The notes beneath the pieces were generated by a model. It saw only the letters and a program-made list of their open reading frames with translations, was not told the origin of the DNA and searched no databases. Of a stretch of DNA of 64,000 nucleotides, positions 1 through 7,898 are shown piece after piece (position 1 is the stretch's first letter; each line of letters starts with the position of its first letter). This stretch comes from Acinetobacter colistiniresistens (GTDB lineage: Bacteria > Pseudomonadota > Gammaproteobacteria > Pseudomonadales > Moraxellaceae): assembly GCF_000413935.1 (NCBI RefSeq), contig NZ_KE340380.1, forward strand, positions 186,001 to 250,000, read 5' to 3'. A program made the position numbers and the translations under genes.

Positions 1-149
1 CACGACCGGGACGCGTAGTGGCGGATCTAAACATTAAAGGGCCTTATCAACGTGATGAGTCTTTCCGAAGCTCAGACATTTTTATTCAACAATGTTCGCA
101 TCTATCGCAATTATTGGCTGAGGCAAGTGGAGGACATGATCATGATTAA
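1..149 (+). CDS. ABC transporter ATP-binding protein, C-terminal end (partial)
   Basis: The frame starting at base 3 is open from the window edge and ends with TAA at 147-149; it encodes about 48 residues. The piece ...RPGRVVADLNIKGPYQRDES... resembles the tail of nitrate/taurine/pyrimidine-type importer ATPases, which typically have an RPGR-like segment shortly after the D-loop/switch region. The next gene, a permease, starts inside this reading frame, so the two are translationally coupled. The ATPase would power import by the permease in the cytoplasm. The Walker A and B motifs lie outside the window, so the assignment rests on the tail and on the neighbour. Confidence 0.75.
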   Translation, partial: RPGRVVADLNIKGPYQRDESFRSSDIFIQQCSHLSQLLAEASGGHDHD

Positions 150-936
150 ACCATTGCTACAACATCCAACGGTACAACGTATTGCTGCTCCACTTGGGCT
201 TGGCTTGATTTTTCTCATGTTTTGGCAACTGAGTTTTCAACAACTGGAAGTGCCTGTTTATGTTGTACCGAAGCCCAGTGATATTGTGATGGCACTGATT
301 AATCAGTCTAGTGTGCTATTCGGTAGTTTATGGGTAACTTTAAAAATCACCTTATTGGCTTTTGTCTGCGCCGTAATGATTGGCACATTGATCGCTTTTG
401 TATTTGTACAAAGTCGTGTGCTCGAAGCCTGTTTTATGCCGTATGCCATTTTATTTCAGGTCACACCGATTGTTGCAATCGCACCTCTGGTCATCATCTG
501 GATTCAAAATACCACTTTGGCATTGGTGGTGTGTGCCATGTTAGTCGCGGTTTTTCCAATACTGACCAATACCACGCTAGGTCTGCGTAGTGTCAATAAA
601 GGTTTGCTCAATCTTTTTCAAATCAATAAAGCTAGTCGCTGGCAAATTCTAATGCGGTTACGTGTGCCGAATGCTTTGCCTTATTTCTTTGGTGGCTTAC
701 GGATTTCCTGTGGCTTGGCGTTAATCGGCGCTGTGGTTTCCGAGTTTGTTGCAGGCGCGGGTGGCACCAGTGCAGGCTTGGCCTATCAAATCTTACAAGC
801 AGGTTTTCAGTTGGATTTACCCTTGATGTTTGCTGCATTATTCCTGATTACCTGTACGGGTCTGGGCTTATTTGTATTGATGTCCTTATTAAGCCAGTTG
901 TTTTTAAGCAAATGGCATGAGAGTGAGCAAGTATGA
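142..936 (+). CDS. ABC transporter permease (probable nucleobase/pyrimidine-type importer)
   Basis: Inner-membrane subunit of a binding-protein-dependent importer of the BPD_transp_1 (SsuC/ThiX/RutG-neighbour) type. About six hydrophobic segments are visible, and the EAA-like loop falls near LLNLFQINKASRWQILMRLR. An upstream in-frame ATG exists at 52, but GGAGG at 129-133 sits 8 nt before the ATG at 142, which also overlaps the ATPase stop; this gives 264 aa, the usual family length. The stop overlaps the start of the 8-oxoguanine deaminase gene (ATGA at 933-936). The operon context suggests that the cargo is a purine or related base, but the sequence does not show the substrate. Confidence 0.85.
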   Translation: MIKPLLQHPTVQRIAAPLGLGLIFLMFWQLSFQQLEVPVYVVPKPSDIVMALINQSSVLFGSLWVTLKITLLAFVCAVMIGTLIAFVFVQSRVLEACFMPYAILFQVTPIVAIAPLVIIWIQNTTLALVVCAMLVAVFPILTNTTLGLRSVNKGLLNLFQINKASRWQILMRLRVPNALPYFFGGLRISCGLALIGAVVSEFVAGAGGTSAGLAYQILQAGFQLDLPLMFAALFLITCTGLGLFVLMSLLSQLFLSKWHESEQV

Positions 937-2393
937 GTTCAGTGTCTTTAAATAATAGCTATTTAATTCAAAATGCCCATGCCATTTTGACGGGATTATC
1001 TGGAGATGCGGCACGTTGCACATCCAATGATATCCGTATCCAATCAGGACAAATTACTGAAATAGGGCGGCTAATCGCTCAGCCGAATGAACAGATTGTG
1101 AATGCCAGAGATTGTGTGATTTACCCAGCATGGGTGAATACCCATCATCATCTATTTCAGTCTTTACTCAAGGGTGAACCACAAGGACTGAATCAAAGTC
1201 TGACTTCGTGGTTGGCGAGTACGCCGTATCGATTTCGTGGTGCATTCGATGAAGCGACTTTTCGGATTGCTGTACGTATTGGCTTGATTGAGTTATTACG
1301 TTCAGGTTGTGCAACGGTAGCAGACCATCATTATTTATATTGGCCAAAAATGCCGTTTGATGGTGCTGCAATTTTATTTGATGAAGCCGAAAAATTGGGT
1401 ATGCGCTTTGTGCTGTGTCGCGGTGGCGCAACACTTACACGTGGTTTGGAAAGTGAGTTACCTCAAGCCCTGCGTCCTGAGAAATTTGAAGACTATATGT
1501 TGGATATTGAGCGTTTGGTGCAGCACTATCATCAGCCAGATTCAAATGCTTTTCGAAAAATCGTGATGGCACCGACTTCAACCTTGCATTCGACCACAGC
1601 ACAGCAATTAAGGGAAAGTGCCAAAATCGCTAGACAATTGGAGATTCGGATGCATAGTCATTTATCTGAAACGGTGGATTATCTGGATGCAGCTAGAGCT
1701 AAGTTTGCTATGACCCCAGTCCAATTCTGTGCTGAACAGGACTGGATTGGCAGTGATGTGTGGTTTGCCCATCTGGTGAAATTATTGCCCGAAGAAATTC
1801 AGTTGTTAGGCCAAACTCAAACAGGAATCGCGCACTGTTCGCAGAGTAATGCTCGTTTGGGTAGCGGTATTGCTGATCTGGTTGCGTTGGAACAGGCAGG
1901 CATGACCATTTCGATTGGGGTAGACGGTGCGGGTTCCAATGAAGCCGCAGATATGTTGTCTGAAACCCATGCCGCTTGGTTATTACAACGGGCCAGAAAA
2001 GGGATGTTGGCGACACCACAATATCTGGGTGGACAATTTGAAGGTGGTGCAGATGCTGCCAGTATTGAGGATGTGATCCGTTGGGGAACGGTAGGCGGTG
2101 CTAAGATTTTAGGACTTGATCAAGTCGGTACAATTGAGATCGGGCAACAGGCGGACTTGGTCATTTATCAGTTAGACGATCCTCGTTATTTTGGCTTACA
2201 TGATATGGCGATTGGGCCTGTGGCAAGTGGCGGACGTGCGCATATTAAGGCGATGTTTGTAGCAGGGAAAATGGTGATGGAGAATGATCAGATTCCTGAT
2301 CTGGATATGATGGAATTGGCTTGGCAAGCCAAGCAAGCGGTGAAGTTGTTACAACAGCGGAGTGTGGACATGGCAAAAATTGATATACGCTGA
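933..2393 (+). CDS. 8-oxoguanine deaminase (amidohydrolase family)
   Basis: A 486-aa cytosolic metal-dependent deaminase of the TrzN/AtzA/SsnA branch of the amidohydrolase superfamily. The metal/catalytic set is visible: H71-H-H73 after VNT, H241-S-H243LSE, H280 (WFAH) and D331 in GVDGAGSNEA. The family converts 8-oxoguanine to urate, feeding purine breakdown; close relatives act on triazines or guanine, so the substrate is inferred. The allantoinase and Rieske genes downstream support a purine role. The start overlaps the permease stop. The stop codon TGA at 2391-2393 coincides with the terminal TGAA of the adjacent insertion sequence, so the native C-terminus may have been altered by a few residues; the catalytic barrel looks intact. 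Confidence 0.85.
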   Translation: MSSVSLNNSYLIQNAHAILTGLSGDAARCTSNDIRIQSGQITEIGRLIAQPNEQIVNARDCVIYPAWVNTHHHLFQSLLKGEPQGLNQSLTSWLASTPYRFRGAFDEATFRIAVRIGLIELLRSGCATVADHHYLYWPKMPFDGAAILFDEAEKLGMRFVLCRGGATLTRGLESELPQALRPEKFEDYMLDIERLVQHYHQPDSNAFRKIVMAPTSTLHSTTAQQLRESAKIARQLEIRMHSHLSETVDYLDAARAKFAMTPVQFCAEQDWIGSDVWFAHLVKLLPEEIQLLGQTQTGIAHCSQSNARLGSGIADLVALEQAGMTISIGVDGAGSNEAADMLSETHAAWLLQRARKGMLATPQYLGGQFEGGADAASIEDVIRWGTVGGAKILGLDQVGTIEIGQQADLVIYQLDDPRYFGLHDMAIGPVASGGRAHIKAMFVAGKMVMENDQIPDLDMMELAWQAKQAVKLLQQRSVDMAKIDIR

Positions 2394-2416
2394 ATTATCA
2401 GGAGACTTTCCCTTGG
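2391..2416. repeat. IS3-family terminal inverted repeat (orfB side)
   Basis: Begins TGAATTATCAGGAG and pairs with the reverse complement of 3619-3644 at 19 of 26 positions. It supplies the stop codon of the upstream deaminase gene. Confidence 0.7.
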
Positions 2417-2422
2417 GAGATT

Positions 2423-3277
2423 CTAGGCAGCCAACTTATAAAAGTCTTCGGCCATTTGATTTGGTGTCTTAAAACCCAAACCCTTTTGAATTCTTCGATG
2501 ATTATAAAATAATTCAATGTATTTTATAATATCTGCTTTGGCTTCTTCTCTGGTTTGATAGTTGTAATGATGCACTAACTCATTTTTCAGTATTCCCCAA
2601 AAGCTTTCAATCGGTGCATTATCGTAACAGTCTCCGCGCTTGCTCATTGAACCTTGAAAACCATATTGCTCAAGTATATTTCGATATTCATGGCTGCAAT
2701 ATTGACTTCCTCTGTCTGAATGCACAATCAGTTCTTTGGTTGGTTTTTGATTGTGAATAGCCATATTTAGCGCATTACAAACAAGCTGTGCTGTCATGCG
2801 CTCATTTAAGCTATAGCCAACCACTTGCTTCGTGTAAAGGTCTTTTACCGCTGCTAAGTACAGCCATCCTTCAACAGTCCATATGTACGTAATATCACTT
2901 GACCATGCTTGATTTGGTCTAGTCATTGAGAATTGTTGCTCCAGCAGGTTTTCATAGATCGCTCGATTATGGTCACTATTCGTAGTCCTTTTAAAACGCT
3001 TGTGTCGCTTACAATACAGGTGGTTCAGCGCTTTTATCTGACGTACAGCGTACATACTCATTTTTATGCCCTGAGCTTGTAAGTATTTGGTTAATCGAAT
3101 ATAACCATAGCTCTGCCTTGTCTCCTCATGGGCTATTTTCACCAATATCGTCTGTTGATTTCGTTGAATCGTTCTTTTGCTCACGCCTCTCTTGAGCCAA
3201 TCATAAAAACATGAAACTGAAACATGAAGTAATCGAGCCATTAAGGTAATTGGAAAAGAATATCTTTTTTGTTTCAT
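2423..3277 (-). CDS. IS3-family transposase OrfB (DDE integrase domain)
   Basis: A 284-aa catalytic half of an IS3-type transposase. It has an N-terminal HTH_21-like segment (residues about 45-100) and an rve/DDE core: D in SSDITYIWT, D in IVHSDRGSQYCS, and E in NAPIESFWGILKNEL, followed by the typical YNHRRIQKGLGFKTPNQ tail. It is normally made as an OrfAB fusion by -1 frameshifting. The frame upstream of its ATG is open without a stop back to the A6G motif in orfA, supporting that. Full length for the family, with no disruption. Confidence 0.95.
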   Translation of the reverse strand: MKQKRYSFPITLMARLLHVSVSCFYDWLKRGVSKRTIQRNQQTILVKIAHEETRQSYGYIRLTKYLQAQGIKMSMYAVRQIKALNHLYCKRHKRFKRTTNSDHNRAIYENLLEQQFSMTRPNQAWSSDITYIWTVEGWLYLAAVKDLYTKQVVGYSLNERMTAQLVCNALNMAIHNQKPTKELIVHSDRGSQYCSHEYRNILEQYGFQGSMSKRGDCYDNAPIESFWGILKNELVHHYNYQTREEAKADIIKYIELFYNHRRIQKGLGFKTPNQMAEDFYKLAA

Positions 3278-3288
3278 ATAGGCGTACC

Positions 3289-3588
3289 TTACTGACTTTC
3301 TTTGGCAAAGTACGCTGCTGCCTTTTTTAAAAATTCACGTTCCATTTCAGCTATTTTGAGCTGTTGTTTGAGTTTTTTATTTTCTTCGAGTAGAGCGTTT
3401 AGATCAGGTGAATACTGTTTTGTACCTGCTAAAGTTCCAGCCTTTGCTTTGGTATTCCAATTTGAAAGAGTTTGCATTGAAATGCTAAGTTGTCTAGCTG
3501 TTTCCGAGACATTGCCTTGATTGGCTTCAATTAATTTGATGGCTTCAGCTTTAAATTCTGTGGTGTAAGTCTTGTGTTTCTTGCTCAT
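3289..3588 (-). CDS. IS3-family transposase OrfA (HTH, leucine-zipper part)
   Basis: A 99-aa DNA-binding half of the transposase. It has a helix-turn-helix at about residues 8-45 (EFKAEAIKLIEANQGNVSETARQLSIS) and a C-terminal coiled coil rich in E/K/L (about 65-90), used for multimerisation in this family. The in-frame codons TTA AAA AAG at 3330-3322 form a canonical A_AAA_AAG -1 slippery site. The next stop in this frame is TAA at 3291-3289. It contacts the terminal repeats as part of the transposition complex. Confidence 0.95.
   Translation of the reverse strand: MSKKHKTYTTEFKAEAIKLIEANQGNVSETARQLSISMQTLSNWNTKAKAGTLAGTKQYSPDLNALLEENKKLKQQLKIAEMEREFLKKAAAYFAKESQ
3322..3328 (-). other. Programmed -1 ribosomal frameshift site
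   Basis: The heptamer AAAAAAG read as A_AAA_AAG in the orfA frame. After a -1 slip the frame stays open through 3280 and joins orfB in phase; I checked every codon and there is no stop. This is the standard arrangement for making OrfAB in IS3 elements. Confidence 0.8.
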
Positions 3589-3644
3589 GGTAAACTCCTG
3601 ATGAGTGTGTTTAGTTTACCAAGTTAAAACCTCCTGTTTTTTCA

Positions 3645-3863
3645 GCACACATCAAATAGCCTAAGCCATATTAGTTCACGAATATCTGATAGTGATTTAT
3701 TTTTAATTTTGCATTATCAGATATAGGATGAAATTAATGATGAACTTTTGCGATGTCCCTGTAAATATGCTTTGGATGCACGATTTAAATGACGGTATTT
3801 AAACTCACTTTACAGATATCTACAGGGGAGCAACAGGCTGTTAGAAGGTTGAAATCCGGCCCA
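3645..3863. other. Non-coding stretch with two inverted repeats, between IS and reductase gene
   Basis: No gene is seen. A perfect 10-bp inverted repeat (ATATCTGATA at 3682-3691, TATCAGATAT at 3715-3724) could form a hairpin with a 23-nt AT-rich loop. A second pair, CCCTGTA at 3757-3763 and TACAGGG at 3821-3827, is 57 bp apart. These could be operators or a relic of another mobile element; no function is assigned. Confidence 0.4.
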
Positions 3864-4427
3864 TCAAATCGTTGTACTCCGCTCAACGCTATAATGTAAT
3901 TCAACCATACCTTCACCCATTTGATGAACAGAGTTTAGTTTAAGTGTTGGAGCAAGTGCTCTTCGGGGAAAAAGTGCTTTTCCTTTTGCAAGAGTAACAG
4001 AGCCAATTTGTATAATAAGCTCATCAAGCAAATTTGCATCATAGAACTGACCTGCCAATTCGCCACCGCCTACAATCCAGATATTCTTATCCTCAATGAT
4101 GGATTGTATTTCATAATAAACAGGGCTAACTTCTCCTTGTACAAAATGGATATCTGCACCTTCAATCAAGGGTAGTTTACGACTGGAAAATACCCAAGTT
4201 GGCTGAGTATAAGGCCAAGCTGAACCTGTTTCGGCAGCAACTTGCTCTGCGTTATTCAATATCCATTCATAAGTGGCTGAGCCCATGACCAAAGCGCCAA
4301 CATTTGTAATAAACACTGGATAACTTGAGTTATCCAGTTCGCCTAATGCAAATAACCATTCTAAAGAATCGTCTTCGGTCGCAATAAATCCGTCTAGGCT
4401 ACTTGCTGCAAAATATTGTACTTTCAT
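3864..4427 (-). CDS. Dihydrofolate reductase family protein (RibD C-terminal-like)
   Basis: A 187-aa single-domain protein with the RibD_C/DHFR-like fold. The N-terminal strand FAASSLDGFIATEDDSLEWL and the loop WIVGGGELAGQFYDANLLDELIIQ are the usual NADPH-binding signatures. AAGGAG lies about 9 nt before ATG 4427; an upstream in-frame ATG at 4436 abuts the ribosome site and is less likely. Members reduce unknown small heterocycles, and the physiological substrate is not known. It sits between the insertion sequence and puuE and does not obviously share a transcript with either. Confidence 0.85.
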   Translation of the reverse strand: MKVQYFAASSLDGFIATEDDSLEWLFALGELDNSSYPVFITNVGALVMGSATYEWILNNAEQVAAETGSAWPYTQPTWVFSSRKLPLIEGADIHFVQGEVSPVYYEIQSIIEDKNIWIVGGGELAGQFYDANLLDELIIQIGSVTLAKGKALFPRRALAPTLKLNSVHQMGEGMVELHYSVERSTTI

Positions 4428-4527
4428 CCTGATCATCTCCTTATTCTAAAGGAGTATCTTAGAACTTATTTTCTTTGGATAAATTGTTTAAATCGGATAT
4501 ACGACACCTTATGACGCTTTAAAAAGC

Positions 4528-5478
4528 CTAAGCTTGAAAAGGATGATGTTTATACCAATGCTCAGCAATCTGCTGACGGGTACAAATCCAGACCCGATCA
4601 TGATTTTGTACATAATCCAAGAAGCGCTGTAGTGCCTTAAAGCGGGCAGGACGTCCTAGAATGCGGCAATGCATACCAATAGACAGCATTTTCGGACGAC
4701 TTGCTCCCTCTGCATAGAGAACATCAAAAGCATCTTTTAAATATTCAAAAAAATCCTCACTACGATTAAAGCCAGTAGGAGACGCAAACTTCATGTCATT
4801 GGTATCAAGTGTATAGGGGATAATTAAATGCGGACGGGTTGTACCCGCTGCATTGCTGAGTGTTGTCCAAAAAGGTAAGTCATCACCGTAATAATCACTG
4901 TCATATTGCACCTGATCATATTCTGCCAATAACTGACGGGTATTGGGGCTATCGCGGCCTGTATACCAACCCGTTGGCATTTCACCAAACAAATCTTTGA
5001 GAATGTGCATGGCTTCCGCCATATGTTGTTTCTCAGTTTCAACATCCATATTTTGATAATGAATCCAGCGTAAGCCATGTGATACCACATCATAATGGTG
5101 CTGTTTGATCGCTTCGACCACCAATGGATTTCGTTGCAAAGCCATTACCACAGCAAAAATGGTCATGGGTAATTGGCGTTTGGCAAATTCCTGTTGAATC
5201 CGCCAAAAACCGACCCGTGAGCCATATTCATAAATCGAGTCCATCGAAAGATGCCGCGCAGGATAACTTTCTGCACCACTGATTTCAGACAAAAACTGTT
5301 CTGATCCTTCATCGCCATGCAAAATATGCTTTTCACCACCTTCTTCATAATTCAACACAAACTGCACCGCAATTTTCGCTTGATTGGGCCATTGGGCATG
5401 GGGCGGTTGATCGGCATAACCGACCATATCACGTGGATAATCTGCTGTTAAATGAGTGTCTGTATTGGGCCAAACCAT
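4528..5478 (-). CDS. puuE: Allantoinase, PuuE type (polysaccharide-deacetylase fold)
   Basis: A 316-aa protein with a NodB-like barrel and no metal requirement in the characterised family. The family hydrolyses the hydantoin ring of (S)-allantoin to allantoate in the ureide branch of purine catabolism. Typical PuuE segments are YPRDMVGY near residue 15, VQFVLNYEEGGE at about 38-50, HGLRWIHYQ and WYTGRDSPNTR in the centre, and GMHCRILGRPARF near the C-terminus. The length fits characterised PuuE proteins of about 310 aa. It is transcribed toward the reductase gene. The 8-oxoguanine deaminase upstream of the IS supports a purine-degradation role. Confidence 0.9.
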   Translation of the reverse strand: MVWPNTDTHLTADYPRDMVGYADQPPHAQWPNQAKIAVQFVLNYEEGGEKHILHGDEGSEQFLSEISGAESYPARHLSMDSIYEYGSRVGFWRIQQEFAKRQLPMTIFAVVMALQRNPLVVEAIKQHHYDVVSHGLRWIHYQNMDVETEKQHMAEAMHILKDLFGEMPTGWYTGRDSPNTRQLLAEYDQVQYDSDYYGDDLPFWTTLSNAAGTTRPHLIIPYTLDTNDMKFASPTGFNRSEDFFEYLKDAFDVLYAEGASRPKMLSIGMHCRILGRPARFKALQRFLDYVQNHDRVWICTRQQIAEHWYKHHPFQA

Positions 5479-5581
5479 AGTAATGCCTGAATGTGGAAAA
5501 GGTGAATCTTCACATCAACTTACTCGATAAAATCTTTAGGTGTCAAACATTATATTGATTTAAATCAGTGATTTATGTGTT

Positions 5582-6538
5582 TTATTTTGGTGCAAAAACA
5601 CCATGTTGTTGATGAATATTCTTTAACATGCGCGATTTTAGTGCCTCCATCTCGATAATGATTTGATTCATCATGATTTGCGCAATCCGAGAAAGTTGCC
5701 GTTTTGGTGCAACACAAAGTGCAACGGTAATCGGATGTAGGCCATGGTCATTGATTGCTCTAAATTCAAACTCACCATTTTCAATATAAGGGGCAGCATC
5801 CAGATAACTCATAATGCTAATGCCTAAGTTCTGTCTGAGCAATGAAATCATCATATGGATATCATTGCACTCGATAGTATGACGTGGGTGAAAGTTCTGC
5901 TTTTTATATAAGGCCGTAACATGGTCATGAATGACCAAAGGCTCGGCAGGAACAATATGATTGAATTCCAGTGTATCAGAGAAGTAGATTTTTTCTTTAT
6001 GGGCTAAAGGATGCTGTTTGGGAATCACGAAACCCAAGGGCATTTCAATAAAGGCGCTGATTTGTAATTGGTGCTGATGTTTAGGGTTCAGAATCAAACC
6101 AAAGTCGAGTTCAGCATTGATCACCAGATCCGCGATACGATCACTGTCCAAGACACGAAGCTTAAAATTAATCCATGGATATTGCTCAACAATAGACTGC
6201 ATCACTGCACTGACAAAGCTTTCACTCAGTGCTGCAATCATCCCAAAATCAATTGAACCGCGTTGTATGCCTTGGATTTCATTCAAACGTTTCTGGGTGA
6301 TTTGAAACTCTTTTTGCCAGCTGCGTAGATCGGCATAGAGTAATTCGCCAGCCAAAGTCAGCTTGAGTCCACTGGGTAAACGTTCAAATAAAGCCACACC
6401 GAGCTCTTCTTCTGCCAAAACGATCTGCCGATGCACGGCGGAGACAGAAATAAAAAGTTGATCGGCCGCTTTTCTTAAACTGCCTGTTTTGGCAACGGCA
6501 ATAAAATAATCGGCAAAACGTGAAAATGGCAGGGCCAT
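5582..6538 (-). CDS. LysR-family transcriptional regulator
   Basis: 318 aa. The N-terminal winged HTH (residues about 5-65, FADYFIAVAKTGSLRKAADQLFISVSAVHRQI) is followed by a periplasmic-binding-protein-like effector domain (about 95-300). It is divergent from the Rieske oxygenase gene and upstream of puuE on the same strand. By LysR convention it probably controls the divergent oxygenase gene, perhaps with a purine intermediate as co-inducer; that is inference. An inverted repeat in the 165-bp spacer (6609-6634) is a candidate binding site. ATG 6538 has only a weak ribosome site but is the start matching usual family length. Confidence 0.93.
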   Translation of the reverse strand: MALPFSRFADYFIAVAKTGSLRKAADQLFISVSAVHRQIVLAEEELGVALFERLPSGLKLTLAGELLYADLRSWQKEFQITQKRLNEIQGIQRGSIDFGMIAALSESFVSAVMQSIVEQYPWINFKLRVLDSDRIADLVINAELDFGLILNPKHQHQLQISAFIEMPLGFVIPKQHPLAHKEKIYFSDTLEFNHIVPAEPLVIHDHVTALYKKQNFHPRHTIECNDIHMMISLLRQNLGISIMSYLDAAPYIENGEFEFRAINDHGLHPITVALCVAPKRQLSRIAQIMMNQIIIEMEALKSRMLKNIHQQHGVFAPK

Positions 6539-6598
6539 TGCAAACTCACTTGAGATAAAGCAGGTTTCAATACAAAAGCAATTTTAGTGCCTAGACTG

Positions 6599-6634
6599 TT
6601 CTAATTTTTAGAATGAGTCATGTAAATCATTCTA
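6599..6634. promoter_or_regulatory. Candidate LysR-regulator operator, inverted repeats
   Basis: A perfect inverted repeat TAGAATGA-N10-TCATTCTA spans 6609-6634. An overlapping TTCTA-N5-TAGAA at 6599-6613 has the T-N11-A form typical of LysR boxes. Both lie between the divergent lysR and Rieske genes. Confidence 0.55.
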
Positions 6635-6703
6635 ATAGACGAAAATATTGATCTATTCCACACTGCAAACAACAGCGGAAAGACGAAATCACGAGCACAG
6701 GAT

Positions 6704-7759
6704 ATGAACGCAATTCCATTCATCAATCTTCCAAATAAGCCATGCCATAGCCAATTTGATGATCAGGATTGGCAGATTCTTGCACAGCATTGGTATCCCG
6801 TCGCACGTATTGAAGATGTGAGCAGCAAACCGCAGCAAGTGACCTTATTGGATATGAATCTGGCGCTATATAAGACCGAAACAGGGCAGATTCATTTGGC
6901 TCGGGATATTTGCCCGCATCGCGGTGTGCCTTTGAGCAAAGGCTGGGTTGAGGGAGACACTTTGATTTGTCCTTATCATGGCTTACATTTTAATGAGGAT
7001 GGCAAATGCAGCAAAATTCCAGCTCAACCTGATTTAACTAAAATCTCAGAGCGCTTTTCGCTGACCAAGTTTCCCGTGGTTTTAAAATATGGCTTGGTTT
7101 GGACTAGCATTTTGGGTAGAGACGAAAGTTTGGCGAATTTTCCTGTGTTAGAGACATGGGAGAGTGCGGCACATCAAGCCATCTTGCCGTCATCAGTGGA
7201 TATTGCAGGTTCAAGTGGTCGTCAACTGGAAGGCTTTATTGATGTTGCACATTTTGCTTGGGTACATCATCAGGCTTTTGCCGATCGAGATAATCCTGTG
7301 GTGCCTAAATATTCGACTGAACGTACCGATTATGGCTTACATACAAACTACACCAGTAATGTCAGCAACTATCCGCATGGCATGCAGCATTTAGCGCCCG
7401 ATGATTTTTTATGGGAACGGATCTTTGATGTTTATCCGCCATTTTCAGCAGTGCTGACCATTCATTTTCCAAATGACGGGGTGCTCAAGATTTTAAATGC
7501 CTGTTGTCCCATCTCGCATAATAAGACTCGCTTATTTGTACCGTTAACCCGTAATTTCGATACCACAGGTGATTTACAAGCGGTCTATGATTTTAATGCG
7601 CAGATTTTTGCTGAAGATCAAGAGATGGTAGAGGTGCAAAAGCCAGAAGAGTTACCTTTAGATATTAGTATGGAAGCGCATTTTGAAGCCGACCGTTCTT
7701 CGACCATGTATCGCCGTATCTTGGCAGAATGGGGTTTAAGCAAACGATATACGGTGTAG
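6704..7759 (+). CDS. Rieske non-haem iron oxygenase, large subunit (candidate HpxD-like)
   Basis: A 351-aa ring-hydroxylating oxygenase alpha subunit. The Rieske [2Fe-2S] ligands are C70-P-H72 and C89-P-Y-H92. The mononuclear iron site is suggested by D180-x2-H183-x4-H188 (GFIDVAHFAWVHH). It belongs to the short single-type (VanA/HpxD-like) oxygenases needing a separate reductase, which is not in the window. In Klebsiella the Rieske protein HpxD with HpxE hydroxylates hypoxanthine. The adjacency to allantoinase and 8-oxoguanine deaminase makes a purine substrate plausible here, but a demethylase-type role cannot be excluded. Confidence 0.85.
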   Translation: MNAIPFINLPNKPCHSQFDDQDWQILAQHWYPVARIEDVSSKPQQVTLLDMNLALYKTETGQIHLARDICPHRGVPLSKGWVEGDTLICPYHGLHFNEDGKCSKIPAQPDLTKISERFSLTKFPVVLKYGLVWTSILGRDESLANFPVLETWESAAHQAILPSSVDIAGSSGRQLEGFIDVAHFAWVHHQAFADRDNPVVPKYSTERTDYGLHTNYTSNVSNYPHGMQHLAPDDFLWERIFDVYPPFSAVLTIHFPNDGVLKILNACCPISHNKTRLFVPLTRNFDTTGDLQAVYDFNAQIFAEDQEMVEVQKPEELPLDISMEAHFEADRSSTMYRRILAEWGLSKRYTV

Positions 7760-7832
7760 ATTAAATAAATTTTCGATATTTAAGTGGAGTGCTGTGTATT
7801 CTATCTGACCTAAATTGTTTATTTGTATAGGC

Positions 7833-7844
7833 TTGTATATACAA
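7833..7844. promoter_or_regulatory. Candidate HutC operator upstream of hutC
   Basis: The 12-bp perfect palindrome TTGTATATACAA, about 55 bp before the hutC start. The same core TGTATATACA recurs before hutU. HutC repressors bind TGTATA-type palindromes, so autoregulation is likely. Confidence 0.75.
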
Positions 7845-7898
7845 TTGCGCTAAATTCAATATACAATGACTTATAATGTTTAGTATGAGTTTTAGCCA

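Larger units (their letters stand above)
2391..3644 (-). mobile_element. IS3-family insertion sequence (orfA/orfB)
   Basis: About 1.25 kb, with two overlapping-frame transposase genes on the minus strand. Imperfect terminal inverted repeats are seen: 2391-2416 against the reverse complement of 3619-3644, 19 of 26 positions identical, both starting TGAA and sharing CAGGAG and CTTGG. The shared match extends two bases further (GC) on each side, so the exact ends are uncertain by 2 bp. No 3-4 bp target duplication is evident (CGC on the left, GCA on the right). Both frames are intact, so the element may be active. The specific IS name was not recognised. Confidence 0.9.
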
